Source: Pseudobdellovibrionaceae bacterium (lineage in GTDB: Bacteria; Bdellovibrionota; Bdellovibrionia; Bdellovibrionales; Bdellovibrionaceae). Taken from it: 64,000 nt of DNA. Shown piece by piece: positions 8,704 through 17,900 of this stretch (the stretch's first letter is position 1; each line of letters starts with the position of its first letter). The stretch covers positions 62,001 through 126,000 of the forward strand of contig JAEUWH010000026.1 in NCBI GenBank assembly GCA_016785955.1. The letters are read 5' to 3'. The notes under the pieces were generated by a model, which was given only the letters and a program-made list of their open reading frames with translations, did no database searches and was not told the DNA's origin. Made by a program: the position numbers and the translations under genes.

Positions 8704-10690
8704 CGGCTTTCACAATGTGATCCGCACTTAACCCATGCTTTTGATACAACTCTTCCGCCGTGTATGCACTTTGACCAAACTTTCCTTCTACTGCCAAATG
8801 GATCGTTTTGTTTTCAATTTGATTCTCATTAAGGAATGACTGAATCGCTTGTCCTAAACCACCAATTTTTTGATGGTCTTCCACGATAACCATATACCCT
8901 TGAGTTTTCTTCAACACACTTGCAAAAAAGTCACGCGCGAATGAATTCATTGGTGATTGATTCACCACCACAGCACCCACCCCATCACTGGCCAAACGCT
9001 GAGCCGCCGCCACTGCCGACGAAACCGTTGATCCCGAGGCCAAGAGAACTATATTTTTTGTTTTTAAATTCTCTGATATGATTTGCGACTGTCCCAACGT
9101 GTATCCACTGGCACCATATGTTTTAGGAAAATTCTCGCGTCCTAAAAAGAAGATTTTAGAACGTGGAACTTTGTTTTTTGAACACTCGGATGGAAACGAT
9201 TCAATCGCCTGCTTCACCAGCTCATGAGCCTCTTCACTGCACGACAGATTATAAACATCAACATAAGGAATAGATGCCATCATCGCCAAATAACTGAGTG
9301 CCTGATGAGACGCCCCATCGGCCGCATCTTGAAAACCCGTATGCGAAAAAATCCCAATAATCGGAGCTTCCGATAATGCGGCCATCGTCAAAGGCAACGC
9401 ACCTTTCGTCACTCCAAATTGCGCAAATGTATCCACCACCGGGATGTACCCTAATTTGGAAAGTCCCGCCGCTGCCGAAATCATATTACTTTCGGCCACT
9501 CCCACATCAAACGATGCTTCGGGAAATTCTTTACGAAAGTCCGCAACCCCCGTTGAGCCCGGCAAATCGGACGTCACCGATAACACCGGCAAACCCGCTT
9601 TACGACAATGAATCATCGCGCTAGAAACACCTTTTTGAATTTTTTCACCCGAGTCTTTTTTTCCACTGGCGATAATTTTGTTTTCCCACGCCACAAGCTC
9701 TTCGATCCAAACATCAAACTCTTTTGGGTACGGTTGACCATCATAGATTTCAGATAAAAATGCTGGTAATTCCTTTGGGCTCTTCAATGGAAAACCATGA
9801 CCACCCGAACTGCTCTCCGCTGTTTTCTTGGTGCCAATTCCTTTTACCGTACGGGCATGAATCGCCATGGGTTTGTTTGGGTTTTGTCTGGCTTTGGTTA
9901 AAGCCATGCGAATTGTTTCATAACACGCTTTTAAATCATTACCTTTTTCCAAAGTGAGAACATCCCAGCCTAAAGACTTCAGGGATTCAAATGTGGGGGC
10001 CATCGAAAAACTGTCTTTATCAATTCGCCCGCTCAATTTAGTGTTGTTATCACTGATGATTAACACATACGGAGCCAGAATACCCTTGGCCGCCAAGCCA
10101 GGAATGCTGGCCATCGCTTCGCGCGCTTCGCCCTCCATGCAGGCTCCATCAGAAATCGCACACACCGTCGTGCGCATGCGTCCTGACAATTTTTCACCCA
10201 TTGCTAAACCCAGCGTTTGAGGAAATGCGGAACCTAAGGGACCATTGCTTAAGAACACACCTTCAGAAAATAAATGCACTTCCCCGTGGCCGGTCAGCGG
10301 TGATGTGATGGAACGAAACAATTTCAAACTATCAATTTTCAAACTGGCTAATTCGTAGTTCGCTTTCAATGCGTACAAACCATTCTCACAATGTCCGGCA
10401 TCGTTCACGAAATGAAACAAATCCTGCCAATCTTTTTGTGCCATGGCCGCTTCGGAAAACATCAAACCATGAACCGCACTCATCAACTCGGCAAACGCGG
10501 CAGGACCACCATAGTGTGAAGCCGCTCCACCCAACACGGCATTCATATCCATCAAAGACACAAGCGCTCGCGTTGCTTTAGGATCAGGTAGCTCGACCTT
10601 AGTCCCGTCACTCAGTATGATCTTTTCACTGAATTTAAGATTCTTACTGGGATTTTTGAATAATTTATTACTAATTTTAATGGGTTCCAT
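8684..10690 (-). CDS. Transketolase family enzyme (divergent)
   Basis: Thiamine-diphosphate enzyme of 668 residues, most likely transferring two-carbon ketol units in the pentose-phosphate pathway. The N-terminal ThDP-binding half shows SNGPLGSA, ISDGACMEGEAREA (the GDG-type motif, here SDG) and ISDNNTKLSG. The pyrimidine-binding half shows VGVAESNMISAAAGLS, VVDTFAQFG and FSHTGFQDAADGASHQALSYLAM. A C-terminal domain begins near NIVLLASGS. The usual SGHPG motif near the N-terminus is replaced by a SHYGGPAAF segment, and the usual F-x-x-Y-A-R stretch reads VVDTFAQFG, so it is a divergent member. AAAGGA precedes the ATG at 10690. A related transketolase-like or DXP-synthase-like activity is possible but less likely. 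Confidence 0.85.
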   Translation of the reverse strand: MEPIKISNKLFKNPSKNLKFSEKIILSDGTKVELPDPKATRALVSLMDMNAVLGGAASHYGGPAAFAELMSAVHGLMFSEAAMAQKDWQDLFHFVNDAGHCENGLYALKANYELASLKIDSLKLFRSITSPLTGHGEVHLFSEGVFLSNGPLGSAFPQTLGLAMGEKLSGRMRTTVCAISDGACMEGEAREAMASIPGLAAKGILAPYVLIISDNNTKLSGRIDKDSFSMAPTFESLKSLGWDVLTLEKGNDLKACYETIRMALTKARQNPNKPMAIHARTVKGIGTKKTAESSSGGHGFPLKSPKELPAFLSEIYDGQPYPKEFDVWIEELVAWENKIIASGKKDSGEKIQKGVSSAMIHCRKAGLPVLSVTSDLPGSTGVADFRKEFPEASFDVGVAESNMISAAAGLSKLGYIPVVDTFAQFGVTKGALPLTMAALSEAPIIGIFSHTGFQDAADGASHQALSYLAMMASIPYVDVYNLSCSEEAHELVKQAIESFPSECSKNKVPRSKIFFLGRENFPKTYGASGYTLGQSQIISENLKTKNIVLLASGSTVSSAVAAAQRLASDGVGAVVVNQSPMNSFARDFFASVLKKTQGYMVIVEDHQKIGGLGQAIQSFLNENQIENKTIHLAVEGKFGQSAYTAEELYQKHGLSADHIVKAAKQLLF

Positions 10691-10911
10691 AATCGAAATC
10701 CTTTGTTACCGACCACGCACTATAAATGGACTAAAAAAAAACATTTCTCAAGTAATTTATTGTAATCCTTTGCTTGATCTTACGGACTTTTGTAATAACC
10801 TTGTGACACGACTTTAGATCAGGGAGTGTGAGGCAACTTACAAGACCTAAAGCCGGAAAGAAATTTATCAAAAAGATAAACGATACACTCAAACCACCTA
10901 AGGAGGGGATT

Positions 10912-12291
10912 ATGAAGAAGTTATTGTTACTTTTAGTTGCAGCTGTGGGATGGCAAACTCAAGCCGCCCAATTCGATCCGTTGCTACAACCGTTCTTAAC
11001 TCGTTCTCAAGACACTCGAATTATTCGGGTCATCGTCACGTTCAAAGATCAAATGAATGTGAGCCGTGCTATTGCGCCCATTCGTTCGGCACAAGCGCGA
11101 ACACAAGTTCAGCAGGCATTGATGCAAAATGCAAAAGCCAGCCAAGCTCAGTTCATCCAAGCACTGGGACAATGGACACGAGCGGGAGTGACAAACCAAT
11201 ATTATTCTCTTTGGATTGTTAACGGAATGATCTTGGATCTTCCCGTTAAAGATTTACAACGTTTAGCCTCTCAGCCTTCTGTGAACTATGTTCATGCGAA
11301 TTCAACAGTGTCTTTGATCTCTCCAATATCCGGACGATTGTTGGCTCCTTCTCAAATGCGCGAAGAGCCTCAATATACGTACGGTCTTCAAAAAATCATG
11401 ATCCCGCAATTACGTGCAGCCAAACCTGATTTGAATGGCAAAACCGTACGCGTTGCTGTTGTCGATACTGGTATCGATGGCGGACATCCTGATTTGGTAA
11501 ACAAAATCGCGGCGTTTGGTGACTTCGTCAGCAAACAACCAAAACCCTACGATGACAACGGCCATGGAACACATTGCGCTGGTACAATCGGTGGAAGTGC
11601 AACGTCGGGAACAAGCATCGGCGTGGCCCCTGAAGTTCGTTTCATTGGCGCCAAGTTTTTGGATAAAAATGGCAGTGGTTCATTTGCAAATGCCATCTTA
11701 GCTATGCAATGGATTGCCGATCCAGATGGTAAACCAGAAACAGATGACGGTGCAATGATCTCTAGCAACTCTTGGGGTGGTGGATCGTCCGCCGCTAATC
11801 AAGATCCTAAAGACAATGCTCTTTGCCAGGCTGTTGATTCATGGGTGAAACTGGGCATTGCTCCTATTTTCGCTGCGGGTAATTCTGGGCCAAGTGCTAA
11901 ATCGATCGGACTACCTGGTGGTTGCCCCAATGCATTGACAGTGGGTGCAAGTGATGCCAACGATCAAATTGCCAGCTTCAGTTCTCGCGGTCCAGCGGTT
12001 TGGAAAACAGGTAGTTTTGTTAAGCCAGACATCATCGCTCCCGGAGTAAAAATAAAATCTTCGATTCCCGGTGGAAAGTATGCCGAGTATTCTGGAACGT
12101 CCATGGCGACTCCACACGTTGCGGGTGTTGTATCACTGATTTATCAATTACAGCCTAAAATCTCGGCTGATCAATTGATGAACGTTATCAAAACATCGGC
12201 TACTAAAGTCGGTAGCGATCCTAACACTTATGGCGCGGGTCGTATCGATGCGTTGAAAGCGGCTCAGACATTGGGTTTACGTATTCGCTAA
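10912..12291 (+). CDS. Secreted subtilisin-like serine protease (S8)
   Basis: Exported endopeptidase of 459 residues. A signal peptide covers about the first 18 residues (ending TQA-AQ). It is followed by an I9-type inhibitor prodomain of about 120 residues and the peptidase domain, with Asp185 (VVDTGIDGGHPD), His218 (GHGTHCAG), the oxyanion region AAGNSGP and Ser397 (SGTSMATPHVAG). The frame is open upstream to 10828, but AAGGAGGGG at 10900-10908, just before the ATG at 10912, fixes the start and exposes the signal peptide. It is monocistronic, with a strong intrinsic terminator after it. A secreted subtilase fits a lifestyle of degrading external protein, but the substrate is not known. Confidence 0.95.
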   Translation: MKKLLLLLVAAVGWQTQAAQFDPLLQPFLTRSQDTRIIRVIVTFKDQMNVSRAIAPIRSAQARTQVQQALMQNAKASQAQFIQALGQWTRAGVTNQYYSLWIVNGMILDLPVKDLQRLASQPSVNYVHANSTVSLISPISGRLLAPSQMREEPQYTYGLQKIMIPQLRAAKPDLNGKTVRVAVVDTGIDGGHPDLVNKIAAFGDFVSKQPKPYDDNGHGTHCAGTIGGSATSGTSIGVAPEVRFIGAKFLDKNGSGSFANAILAMQWIADPDGKPETDDGAMISSNSWGGGSSAANQDPKDNALCQAVDSWVKLGIAPIFAAGNSGPSAKSIGLPGGCPNALTVGASDANDQIASFSSRGPAVWKTGSFVKPDIIAPGVKIKSSIPGGKYAEYSGTSMATPHVAGVVSLIYQLQPKISADQLMNVIKTSATKVGSDPNTYGAGRIDALKAAQTLGLRIR

Positions 12292-12333
12292 TTTTAAATT
12301 TTAATTTAATTAAACTTAAATTTATATTTAATT

Positions 12334-12359
12334 AAACGGCCCCTTTTTAGGGGCCGTTT
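12334..12359 (+). terminator. Rho-independent terminator after the subtilase gene
   Basis: A 10-base-pair perfect stem (AAACGGCCCC pairing with GGGGCCGTTT) with a 6-base loop, followed by a T-rich run, 42 bases after the protease stop codon. The 40 bases between stop and stem are almost pure A+T. This is the clearest intrinsic terminator in the window. Confidence 0.93.
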
Positions 12360-12374
12360 TTTATTTCCCATTAT

Positions 12375-12467
12375 TTTTCAATATTAGATTTCAACATCAT
12401 TTCTCAATATCATTTCTCAACATCAGATTTCAGCGCCAGATTTCAACATTAGGATTCAATATTAGAG
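12375..12467. repeat. Degenerate short tandem repeat
   Basis: About seven imperfect copies of an 11-15 base unit, consensus near TTTCTCAACATCAGA. They begin at about 12375, 12389, 12400, 12413, 12428, 12441 and 12455. They fill the intergenic space between the subtilase terminator and the adenosine deaminase gene. The rest of 12468-12575 has no feature I can name apart from presumed promoter sequence for the downstream gene. Confidence 0.6.
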
Positions 12468-12575
12468 TTTGGTGCTGGATTTTGCCCTCAATTTTTGGTT
12501 CCGGTTTTGGGCATCAGCGCGCGTCCCGATAAAATCTGATTTACTTTGGGCAAATTTTAAATACACTCCGACAGC

Positions 12576-13592
12576 ATGAGATACTCGAATATTAACTTTC
12601 CAAAAACGATTCCTAAGGTCGAGCTTCACCGTCATTTAGATTGCTCATGGAGATACTCAACACTGGTTGAACTCGCTAAAGACCTAAAGCTAATCTCGTC
12701 TACGGATGTCCGCGAAGTTGAAGACAAAATGCTGGTCACCCAGCCCATGACGGATTTAAACTCGGTCCTGAAAAAATTCACGAATGCACAAAAGCTTTTA
12801 CACAGCGAAGCTGTTTTGACCCGTTTGGCTTACGAAACTTTAGAAGATGCTTATAACGATGGTGTTTTAATTATTGAACTGCGCTACTCGTTGAACTTCA
12901 TTCAACAAGCGTCAGGGTTATCGTACGACAAGATTCATTCCGCACTGCTGGCCGGAATTGATAAGGCGTTAAAAAAATATCCCATAGCCACAGGATTGAT
13001 TTCGATTTTTCAGCGCGACCAAGACAAAGCGCAATTACAACGGATCTTGGATTTTACGGTGCAAAACAAAAGCGTTTTCATCGGAGCCGACTTAGCTGAC
13101 AACGAAGCCGCCGCCGAACCGAATAATTTTAAATGGCTCTTTGACCAACTTCACCACGCAGGCATTCCCATTACGATTCATGCGGGTGAAACACCCGATG
13201 CTTTGTCTCCTCAACGGGTGAAGGATTCGATCGAGATTTTACACGCCCAACGCATAGGGCATGGGATACAATCCATCCAAAACCCAGATGTGATCAATTT
13301 TGTGAAATCTCGTAATGTGCATTTGGAAATCTGTCCCATCAGCAACACACTGACGCAAGCTTTTGCGAACCGAAAAAGTCATCCCTTCCGCGAACTCTAT
13401 GAAAACGGCGTTTCCGTATCAGTGAATTCCGATGACCCCGGTATATTCAACACCTACCTCAGTGATGATTACCATTATTTAATTCGTGAGTTTAATTTTA
13501 CGGTCGAAGACTTTCAGAAAATAAACAAAATGGCGTACCAAGCATCTTTTATCGATGAAGCCCTCAAGAAAAAAGTATGGAGCAACCTATGA
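12576..13592 (+). CDS. add: Adenosine deaminase family protein
   Basis: Zinc hydrolase (338 residues) that deaminates adenosine, and probably deoxyadenosine, to inosine in purine salvage. The metal-binding residues are visible in order: PKVELHRHLD (His-x-His), HAGE (zinc His and catalytic Glu), the RIGHG catalytic histidine region, EICPISN, and NSDDPGIF (zinc Asp pair). Length is normal for the family. The stop codon overlaps the ATG of the following iminopeptidase (ATGA). Adenine or aminofutalosine deaminase cannot be fully excluded by eye. Aminofutalosine deaminase is unlikely because the window encodes the MenF/D/H route to menaquinone. Confidence 0.9.
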   Translation: MRYSNINFPKTIPKVELHRHLDCSWRYSTLVELAKDLKLISSTDVREVEDKMLVTQPMTDLNSVLKKFTNAQKLLHSEAVLTRLAYETLEDAYNDGVLIIELRYSLNFIQQASGLSYDKIHSALLAGIDKALKKYPIATGLISIFQRDQDKAQLQRILDFTVQNKSVFIGADLADNEAAAEPNNFKWLFDQLHHAGIPITIHAGETPDALSPQRVKDSIEILHAQRIGHGIQSIQNPDVINFVKSRNVHLEICPISNTLTQAFANRKSHPFRELYENGVSVSVNSDDPGIFNTYLSDDYHYLIREFNFTVEDFQKINKMAYQASFIDEALKKKVWSNL

Positions 13593-14542
13593 ATAATTTA
13601 TTTCCCGAAGTTCAAACTTTCAATTCTGGATTTTTGAAAGTTTCTGATTTACACACCATTTATTTTGAAGAATGTGGCAATCCCGACGGACTACCGATTA
13701 TCTTCCTACATGGCGGCCCGGGCGGCGGCATCTCGCCTGACCACCGACGATTTTACGATCCCACAGTGTATCGCATCGTCTTGTTTGATCAACGCGGTTG
13801 CGGAAAAAGCACCCCTTTCGCTGAACTCAATGGGAATACAACTTGGGATTTAGTGGCCGATATCGAAAAAATTCGAACTCACTTGAAGATCGAAAAATGG
13901 TTTGTTTTTGGGGGAAGCTGGGGATCAACACTGGCACTGGCTTACGGCATTCGACACCCTCAACAATGCTTAGGTTTTATTTTGAGAGGCATTTTTCTGT
14001 GTCGTCCTTGGGAAATTGATTGGTTTTACCAACGAGGAGCTTCACTGCTGTTTCCAGACATGTTTGAAGACTATGAAAATCAAATTCCAGAAAATCAACG
14101 CGCGACAATGGTGACAAGCTATTACCAACAATTGACGTCCACAAACAAAAGCTTGCAGTTACAGGCCGCTAAACGTTGGAGTATTTGGGAGGCCTCAACC
14201 TCGAAATTGAAACCCGATCAAAATTTTATCGACGAATACGAAGAGCCCGAAAAGGCACTGCCATTTGCCCGCATTGAATGCCATTATTTTATGAACAATG
14301 CTTTTTTCCCGACCGATAATTTTTTATTGGAAAACGTAAAAAATATCTCGCATCTGCCCTGCATAATTGTACAGGGACGCTATGATATAGTTTGCCCGGC
14401 AAAAAGTGCTTGGGAATTGCACAAAGCATGGTCAGGATCAAAATTAGTGATCGTTCCTGATGCCGGCCACTCGGTCTCCGAGCCAGGCATTCGTCATGAA
14501 CTGATAAACGCCACCGAAACTTTAAAAAAACAGCGACTATAA
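13589..14542 (+). CDS. pip: Proline iminopeptidase (S33, alpha/beta hydrolase)
   Basis: Cytoplasmic exopeptidase (317 residues) that removes N-terminal proline from peptides. Diagnostic segments are HGGPGGG near the N-terminus, FDQRGCGKSTP, the nucleophile elbow GGSWGSTLALAY, the catalytic aspartate in VQGRYDIVCP and the catalytic histidine in DAGHSVSEPG. An earlier in-frame ATG exists at 13577. The GGAG at 13579-13582, six bases before the ATG at 13589, and the ATGA overlap with adenosine deaminase favour the later start. The pairing suggests nutrient salvage of peptides and nucleosides. Confidence 0.93.
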   Translation: MNNLFPEVQTFNSGFLKVSDLHTIYFEECGNPDGLPIIFLHGGPGGGISPDHRRFYDPTVYRIVLFDQRGCGKSTPFAELNGNTTWDLVADIEKIRTHLKIEKWFVFGGSWGSTLALAYGIRHPQQCLGFILRGIFLCRPWEIDWFYQRGASLLFPDMFEDYENQIPENQRATMVTSYYQQLTSTNKSLQLQAAKRWSIWEASTSKLKPDQNFIDEYEEPEKALPFARIECHYFMNNAFFPTDNFLLENVKNISHLPCIIVQGRYDIVCPAKSAWELHKAWSGSKLVIVPDAGHSVSEPGIRHELINATETLKKQRL

Positions 14543-14654
14543 TCTCCACAACACCATCATGGTCGGCGCCTACGCATAACATTTTCTTATAAGATGATTT
14601 ATTTTAATCGTCTTGTCGTCATCGGGGCATCTTAGGTAGATACTCTCGCAGGGG

Positions 14655-14671
14655 TTCAGCATGATGCTGAA
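14655..14671. promoter_or_regulatory. Perfect 17-base palindrome upstream of a serine protease gene
   Basis: TTCAGCAT-G-ATGCTGAA, two 8-base arms around one base, lies 27 bases before the ATG at 14698. It is followed by two direct copies of AATACGAG that merge into the ribosome-binding region. It could be a repressor operator or an RNA hairpin in the leader. No T-run follows, so it is not an intrinsic terminator. Confidence 0.5.
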
Positions 14672-14697
14672 AAATACGAGAGGAATACGAGGGGAAA

Positions 14698-15522
14698 ATG
14701 AAAAGAGTGTTATTTGCTCTTTTAGGACTATTGTTGCAAGCGTGTGGACCAGCGCCGAACACAGGGACGGCGCTGGAGTCCGTGAAAACTGAGTCTGGCA
14801 TTATTGGCGGTCGCGAAACCATAGCCACCGACTTTGTCATACAGTACACAGTGGCTTTGTACGATCCTCACGCTAGACAAATTCGTTGTACAGGCACATT
14901 GGTCGGCAACAACCTTGTGCTCACGGCCGCCCATTGCCTGGGTCTGAATCCTCAAAGTTTATATGTGCTATTCACTCAAAATCTTGCACTGGCGACACAG
15001 GCTTCGGCCCGCCCCGTGATCGGCGCCATTGCCTATCCCACCTGGGGAAACAATCGCGGACTGCCACAAAATACAGGGGACATCGCGCTGATCAAATATC
15101 AAGGAGCGACTCCGCCCGGATACAAAGGTGCAAATGTAATAGCCAATACCACCCTGATGCAAAATGGTTCTCCTGTGTTGCTGGCGGGCTTTGGAATCTC
15201 GGATGGCGTCAGAAAAAAAGGGTCAGGCGTGCTCAGACAAGTCACGACCAAGATAGCTGATATACGTTATTCCTCTACCGAGATCACAATAGACCAACGC
15301 CAAGGCCTGGGCGCATGCAACGGCGACTCGGGAGGCCCCGCGTATGTGCAAATCAATAATATTGTCTATTTCTGGGGAGTCTCTTCAAGAGCGCACTTAG
15401 ACACAAAGGGAACCTGCACTGGCTTTTCCATTTACACAAGCATTGTGCCCCATTTAAAGTGGCTACAAGACACGGCTCGCTCACTCATCGCAAAGAATCA
15501 ATTTGTATATCCGAAATTATAA
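14698..15522 (+). CDS. Chymotrypsin-fold serine protease, predicted lipoprotein (S1)
   Basis: Secreted or membrane-anchored endopeptidase of 274 residues. The signal sequence ends in a lipobox (LLQAC), so the mature protein is probably acylated at Cys16. A short linker leads to the activation-type IIGG sequence. The catalytic triad is visible: TAAHC (His), GDIALIKY (Asp) and GDSGGP (Ser). The residue six positions before the serine (chymotrypsin 189) reads Gly, not the Asp of trypsin, so cleavage after Arg/Lys is not predicted; an elastase-like pocket is more likely. GAGGGG precedes the ATG. Monocistronic. Confidence 0.93.
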   Translation: MKRVLFALLGLLLQACGPAPNTGTALESVKTESGIIGGRETIATDFVIQYTVALYDPHARQIRCTGTLVGNNLVLTAAHCLGLNPQSLYVLFTQNLALATQASARPVIGAIAYPTWGNNRGLPQNTGDIALIKYQGATPPGYKGANVIANTTLMQNGSPVLLAGFGISDGVRKKGSGVLRQVTTKIADIRYSSTEITIDQRQGLGACNGDSGGPAYVQINNIVYFWGVSSRAHLDTKGTCTGFSIYTSIVPHLKWLQDTARSLIAKNQFVYPKL

Positions 15523-15562
15523 GAGCAGACTCTGGATGAAGACACGACCGTGACGAACATAT

Positions 15563-16330
15563 TTATTTTTTTTCTTTAGCCAGAACCGCCGTGCTGATAC
15601 TTCGTGCTAGCTCTAAAGAGTTATCAAATATAACTCGATGACCGGCCAACGAAATTAACTCTATTTTCAAATCTGGATTTTCCTTATGCAATCCTCGGGT
15701 CAGTTCAACAAACTTTTTGTCTCTTTCTCCGGCGATCCACAAAATCTTTTGGCTATTTTGACGTATCAGCATTCGCTTGTCGGTCTGTTTTGACAGCGAC
15801 CAATTAATCAACGATTTAGATAAAAGATCACGTCGATATTGAGTGCTGTCACGCTCGGGTTCAAAATCACTTCCTTCAAATACGCTTTGCTCGTTCCATT
15901 TTTGAATCACTTCGGACCAATTATGATTTAAGAACAGCTCTGACCAAAATTGATCTCGGGTTTCTCGCTCTTTAATTTGTTCTTCTTCATCTGCCTTCAT
16001 TCCCGGATGTGTTGACACGCAAATAAGGGTTTCAAATAATTCGGGCTTTTTCTGAAAAATGTGCAATGCCAATCGCCCACCCAAAGAATATCCCACCAAA
16101 ATTTTTCGAGAATTGCGCGTGTTACTTTCTGCCCAAGAAACAAATTCAGTGGCCATTTTGTCGAAAGAATTTTTTGGACTTAAATTAGGACGATTAAAGT
16201 AATCCACCGAATAATACTCGCCATCTACTCCCGAGTTTTCCAAGTCAACTTTGATATTTTCAATGACATCATCCCAATCACTGGGCAAACCCAAAAAGCC
16301 GTGAAGAAAAATAAAATCAACTTTTGACAT
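15563..16330 (-). CDS. menH: MenH-like SHCHC synthase (alpha/beta hydrolase)
   Basis: Predicted 2-succinyl-6-hydroxy-2,4-cyclohexadiene-1-carboxylate synthase (255 residues), the pyruvate-eliminating step after MenD in menaquinone synthesis. Features: HGFLGLPSDW near the N-terminus, the nucleophile elbow VGYSLGGRLAL typical of MenH, WIAGERDKKF (acid) and LAGHRVIFD (histidine). It overlaps the menD 3' end by 14 bases and is last in menF-menD-menH. The context makes MenH the natural call, although sequence alone would only give a hydrolase. Confidence 0.88.
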   Translation of the reverse strand: MSKVDFIFLHGFLGLPSDWDDVIENIKVDLENSGVDGEYYSVDYFNRPNLSPKNSFDKMATEFVSWAESNTRNSRKILVGYSLGGRLALHIFQKKPELFETLICVSTHPGMKADEEEQIKERETRDQFWSELFLNHNWSEVIQKWNEQSVFEGSDFEPERDSTQYRRDLLSKSLINWSLSKQTDKRMLIRQNSQKILWIAGERDKKFVELTRGLHKENPDLKIELISLAGHRVIFDNSLELARSISTAVLAKEKK

Positions 16331-17897
16331 ACTTATCCCACTCGTTCCAAAACAGATCTGTTTGTTCTTCGTCTGGATTCACTTCGATAATACGCTGACC
16401 CTGGCCACCACTGTTGGCTGTCATCGGGATTTGCTGACTCCAATTTTCATACTTCCATCCCCACATATCTGCCCAACTCTTGAATTCTATTTGATGACGA
16501 TTGAGAAAAATATTTTTATTAAATATCCGCTTAAAGATCATCCCACCTTTGTTGTTTATTATGATAATATTAATATCTTTGGCGTCCAATTGATTAGAAA
16601 TCCACAATGAGGGCAGATCGTACATCGCCGTTAAATCACCCACAATGGCCCAATTACCCTCGCCGTCTTGGGCCCAGCCTAAAAAAGTTGAAAGCTGACC
16701 ATCAATTCCATTAGCACCGCGATTACCGACAATATTTTTTGGTATTTCAACCTCGTCCGCCGCCAAATCCCACATGCGTACCGGTAAACTGTTGCCTAAA
16801 TACACCCGCTGATTTTTCATCAACTTGGAAAGTTGATGAATCAGGCTCGGCTCTGATTGGGGATACTTCTGGAATAAATTCAATAATTCGTAACGATTTT
16901 TTTTATCTTTATTCTGATATTCAATAGGATTGATGTTGATCGGATTCACATAGACGCGACTTAAATCATCAATATCTGTATAGTGAGTGATTTCCCGACT
17001 GATACCCGTAAAGTGATTAAACCCGATAGATAAAACAGGTAAATCTTTTCGCTTATCTTCCAAGTCCCGCCACGTACGACACGTAGGCACCCCGCCAATT
17101 CGTAAAATAGCGGTGCAAATTTTGTTATCCAGCAAATGGTTCACCATCATTTCGCCTGATTGAATCATTAAGTCTTTCAGCTCGGGATGGTTTTTTATCC
17201 CCGATATACCTTCTGCATAAATTGGCGCCTTCAACATTTTTAAAAAGATAAGCACTGAAGATTTTGATTTTTCAGGCAGAGTACTTAGAATGACAATTGG
17301 CCGATATTCAGAGCAGAATTTTTGAATCTCATCGACCATATTCAAAGGGAACGTCTCTGGAAACTTCACTCGTTCTTCTGAAATGGGCGCGCTCAATTGC
17401 AAAGCCTCTTGATCAATCAAGGGCTCCGTAAAGCAAATATTTACATGAATGGGTTTCCGCCAGCTCAGCCCGCGCAAAGAAAAATGTGTATTCTCGGCAT
17501 CCAAATCAAAACAAGCTTCGATGTAGTATGAAAACAATCCAACCTGTTCTATTGTTTGCGGAGCACCTGTGCCGCGATAGGATTTGGGGCGATCCGCTGA
17601 GATTATCACCAACGGCAAGCTGGAATACGTCGCTTCCACCGCGGCCGGCAAGATTTCAGCAACCGCCGTCCCACTAGTTGTAACCACCGCAACCGGCTTG
17701 CGAGTGGAGGCAATGCGACCTAAAGCAAAAAAAGCAGCACTTCGTTCTTCAAAAAAATGATAGGTCTTAATAAATGGATTTTTATAAAACGTTTCGATCA
17801 GTGGAGAGTTACGAGCCCCGGCACAAATACAAAATTCTCTCACACCGGTTTTAAGCAGCAAGTTGATGACCTCTGCCGACAATTTCATATTGTTCAT
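16317..17897 (-). CDS. menD: MenD, SEPHCHC synthase
   Basis: Thiamine-diphosphate enzyme (526 residues) that adds a succinic semialdehyde unit from 2-oxoglutarate to isochorismate, the first committed step of menaquinone synthesis. It shows the MenD N-terminal ICAGARNSPL motif, VVTTSGTAVAEILPA, and ISADRPKSYRGTGAPQTIEQVG. The C-terminal cofactor site reads GNRGANGIDGQLST and AIVGDLTAMYDL, followed by IIIINNKGGMIF. Length is normal. It lies three bases downstream of menF and overlaps menH. Confidence 0.95.
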   Translation of the reverse strand: MNNMKLSAEVINLLLKTGVREFCICAGARNSPLIETFYKNPFIKTYHFFEERSAAFFALGRIASTRKPVAVVTTSGTAVAEILPAAVEATYSSLPLVIISADRPKSYRGTGAPQTIEQVGLFSYYIEACFDLDAENTHFSLRGLSWRKPIHVNICFTEPLIDQEALQLSAPISEERVKFPETFPLNMVDEIQKFCSEYRPIVILSTLPEKSKSSVLIFLKMLKAPIYAEGISGIKNHPELKDLMIQSGEMMVNHLLDNKICTAILRIGGVPTCRTWRDLEDKRKDLPVLSIGFNHFTGISREITHYTDIDDLSRVYVNPININPIEYQNKDKKNRYELLNLFQKYPQSEPSLIHQLSKLMKNQRVYLGNSLPVRMWDLAADEVEIPKNIVGNRGANGIDGQLSTFLGWAQDGEGNWAIVGDLTAMYDLPSLWISNQLDAKDINIIIINNKGGMIFKRIFNKNIFLNRHQIEFKSWADMWGWKYENWSQQIPMTANSGGQGQRIIEVNPDEEQTDLFWNEWDKYVKS

Positions 17898-17900
17898 TTA

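Noticed and set aside
9376-10581. Several plus-strand open frames opposite the transketolase gene
   Set aside because: They are antisense shadows of a clearly coding gene and have no ribosome sites or family features.
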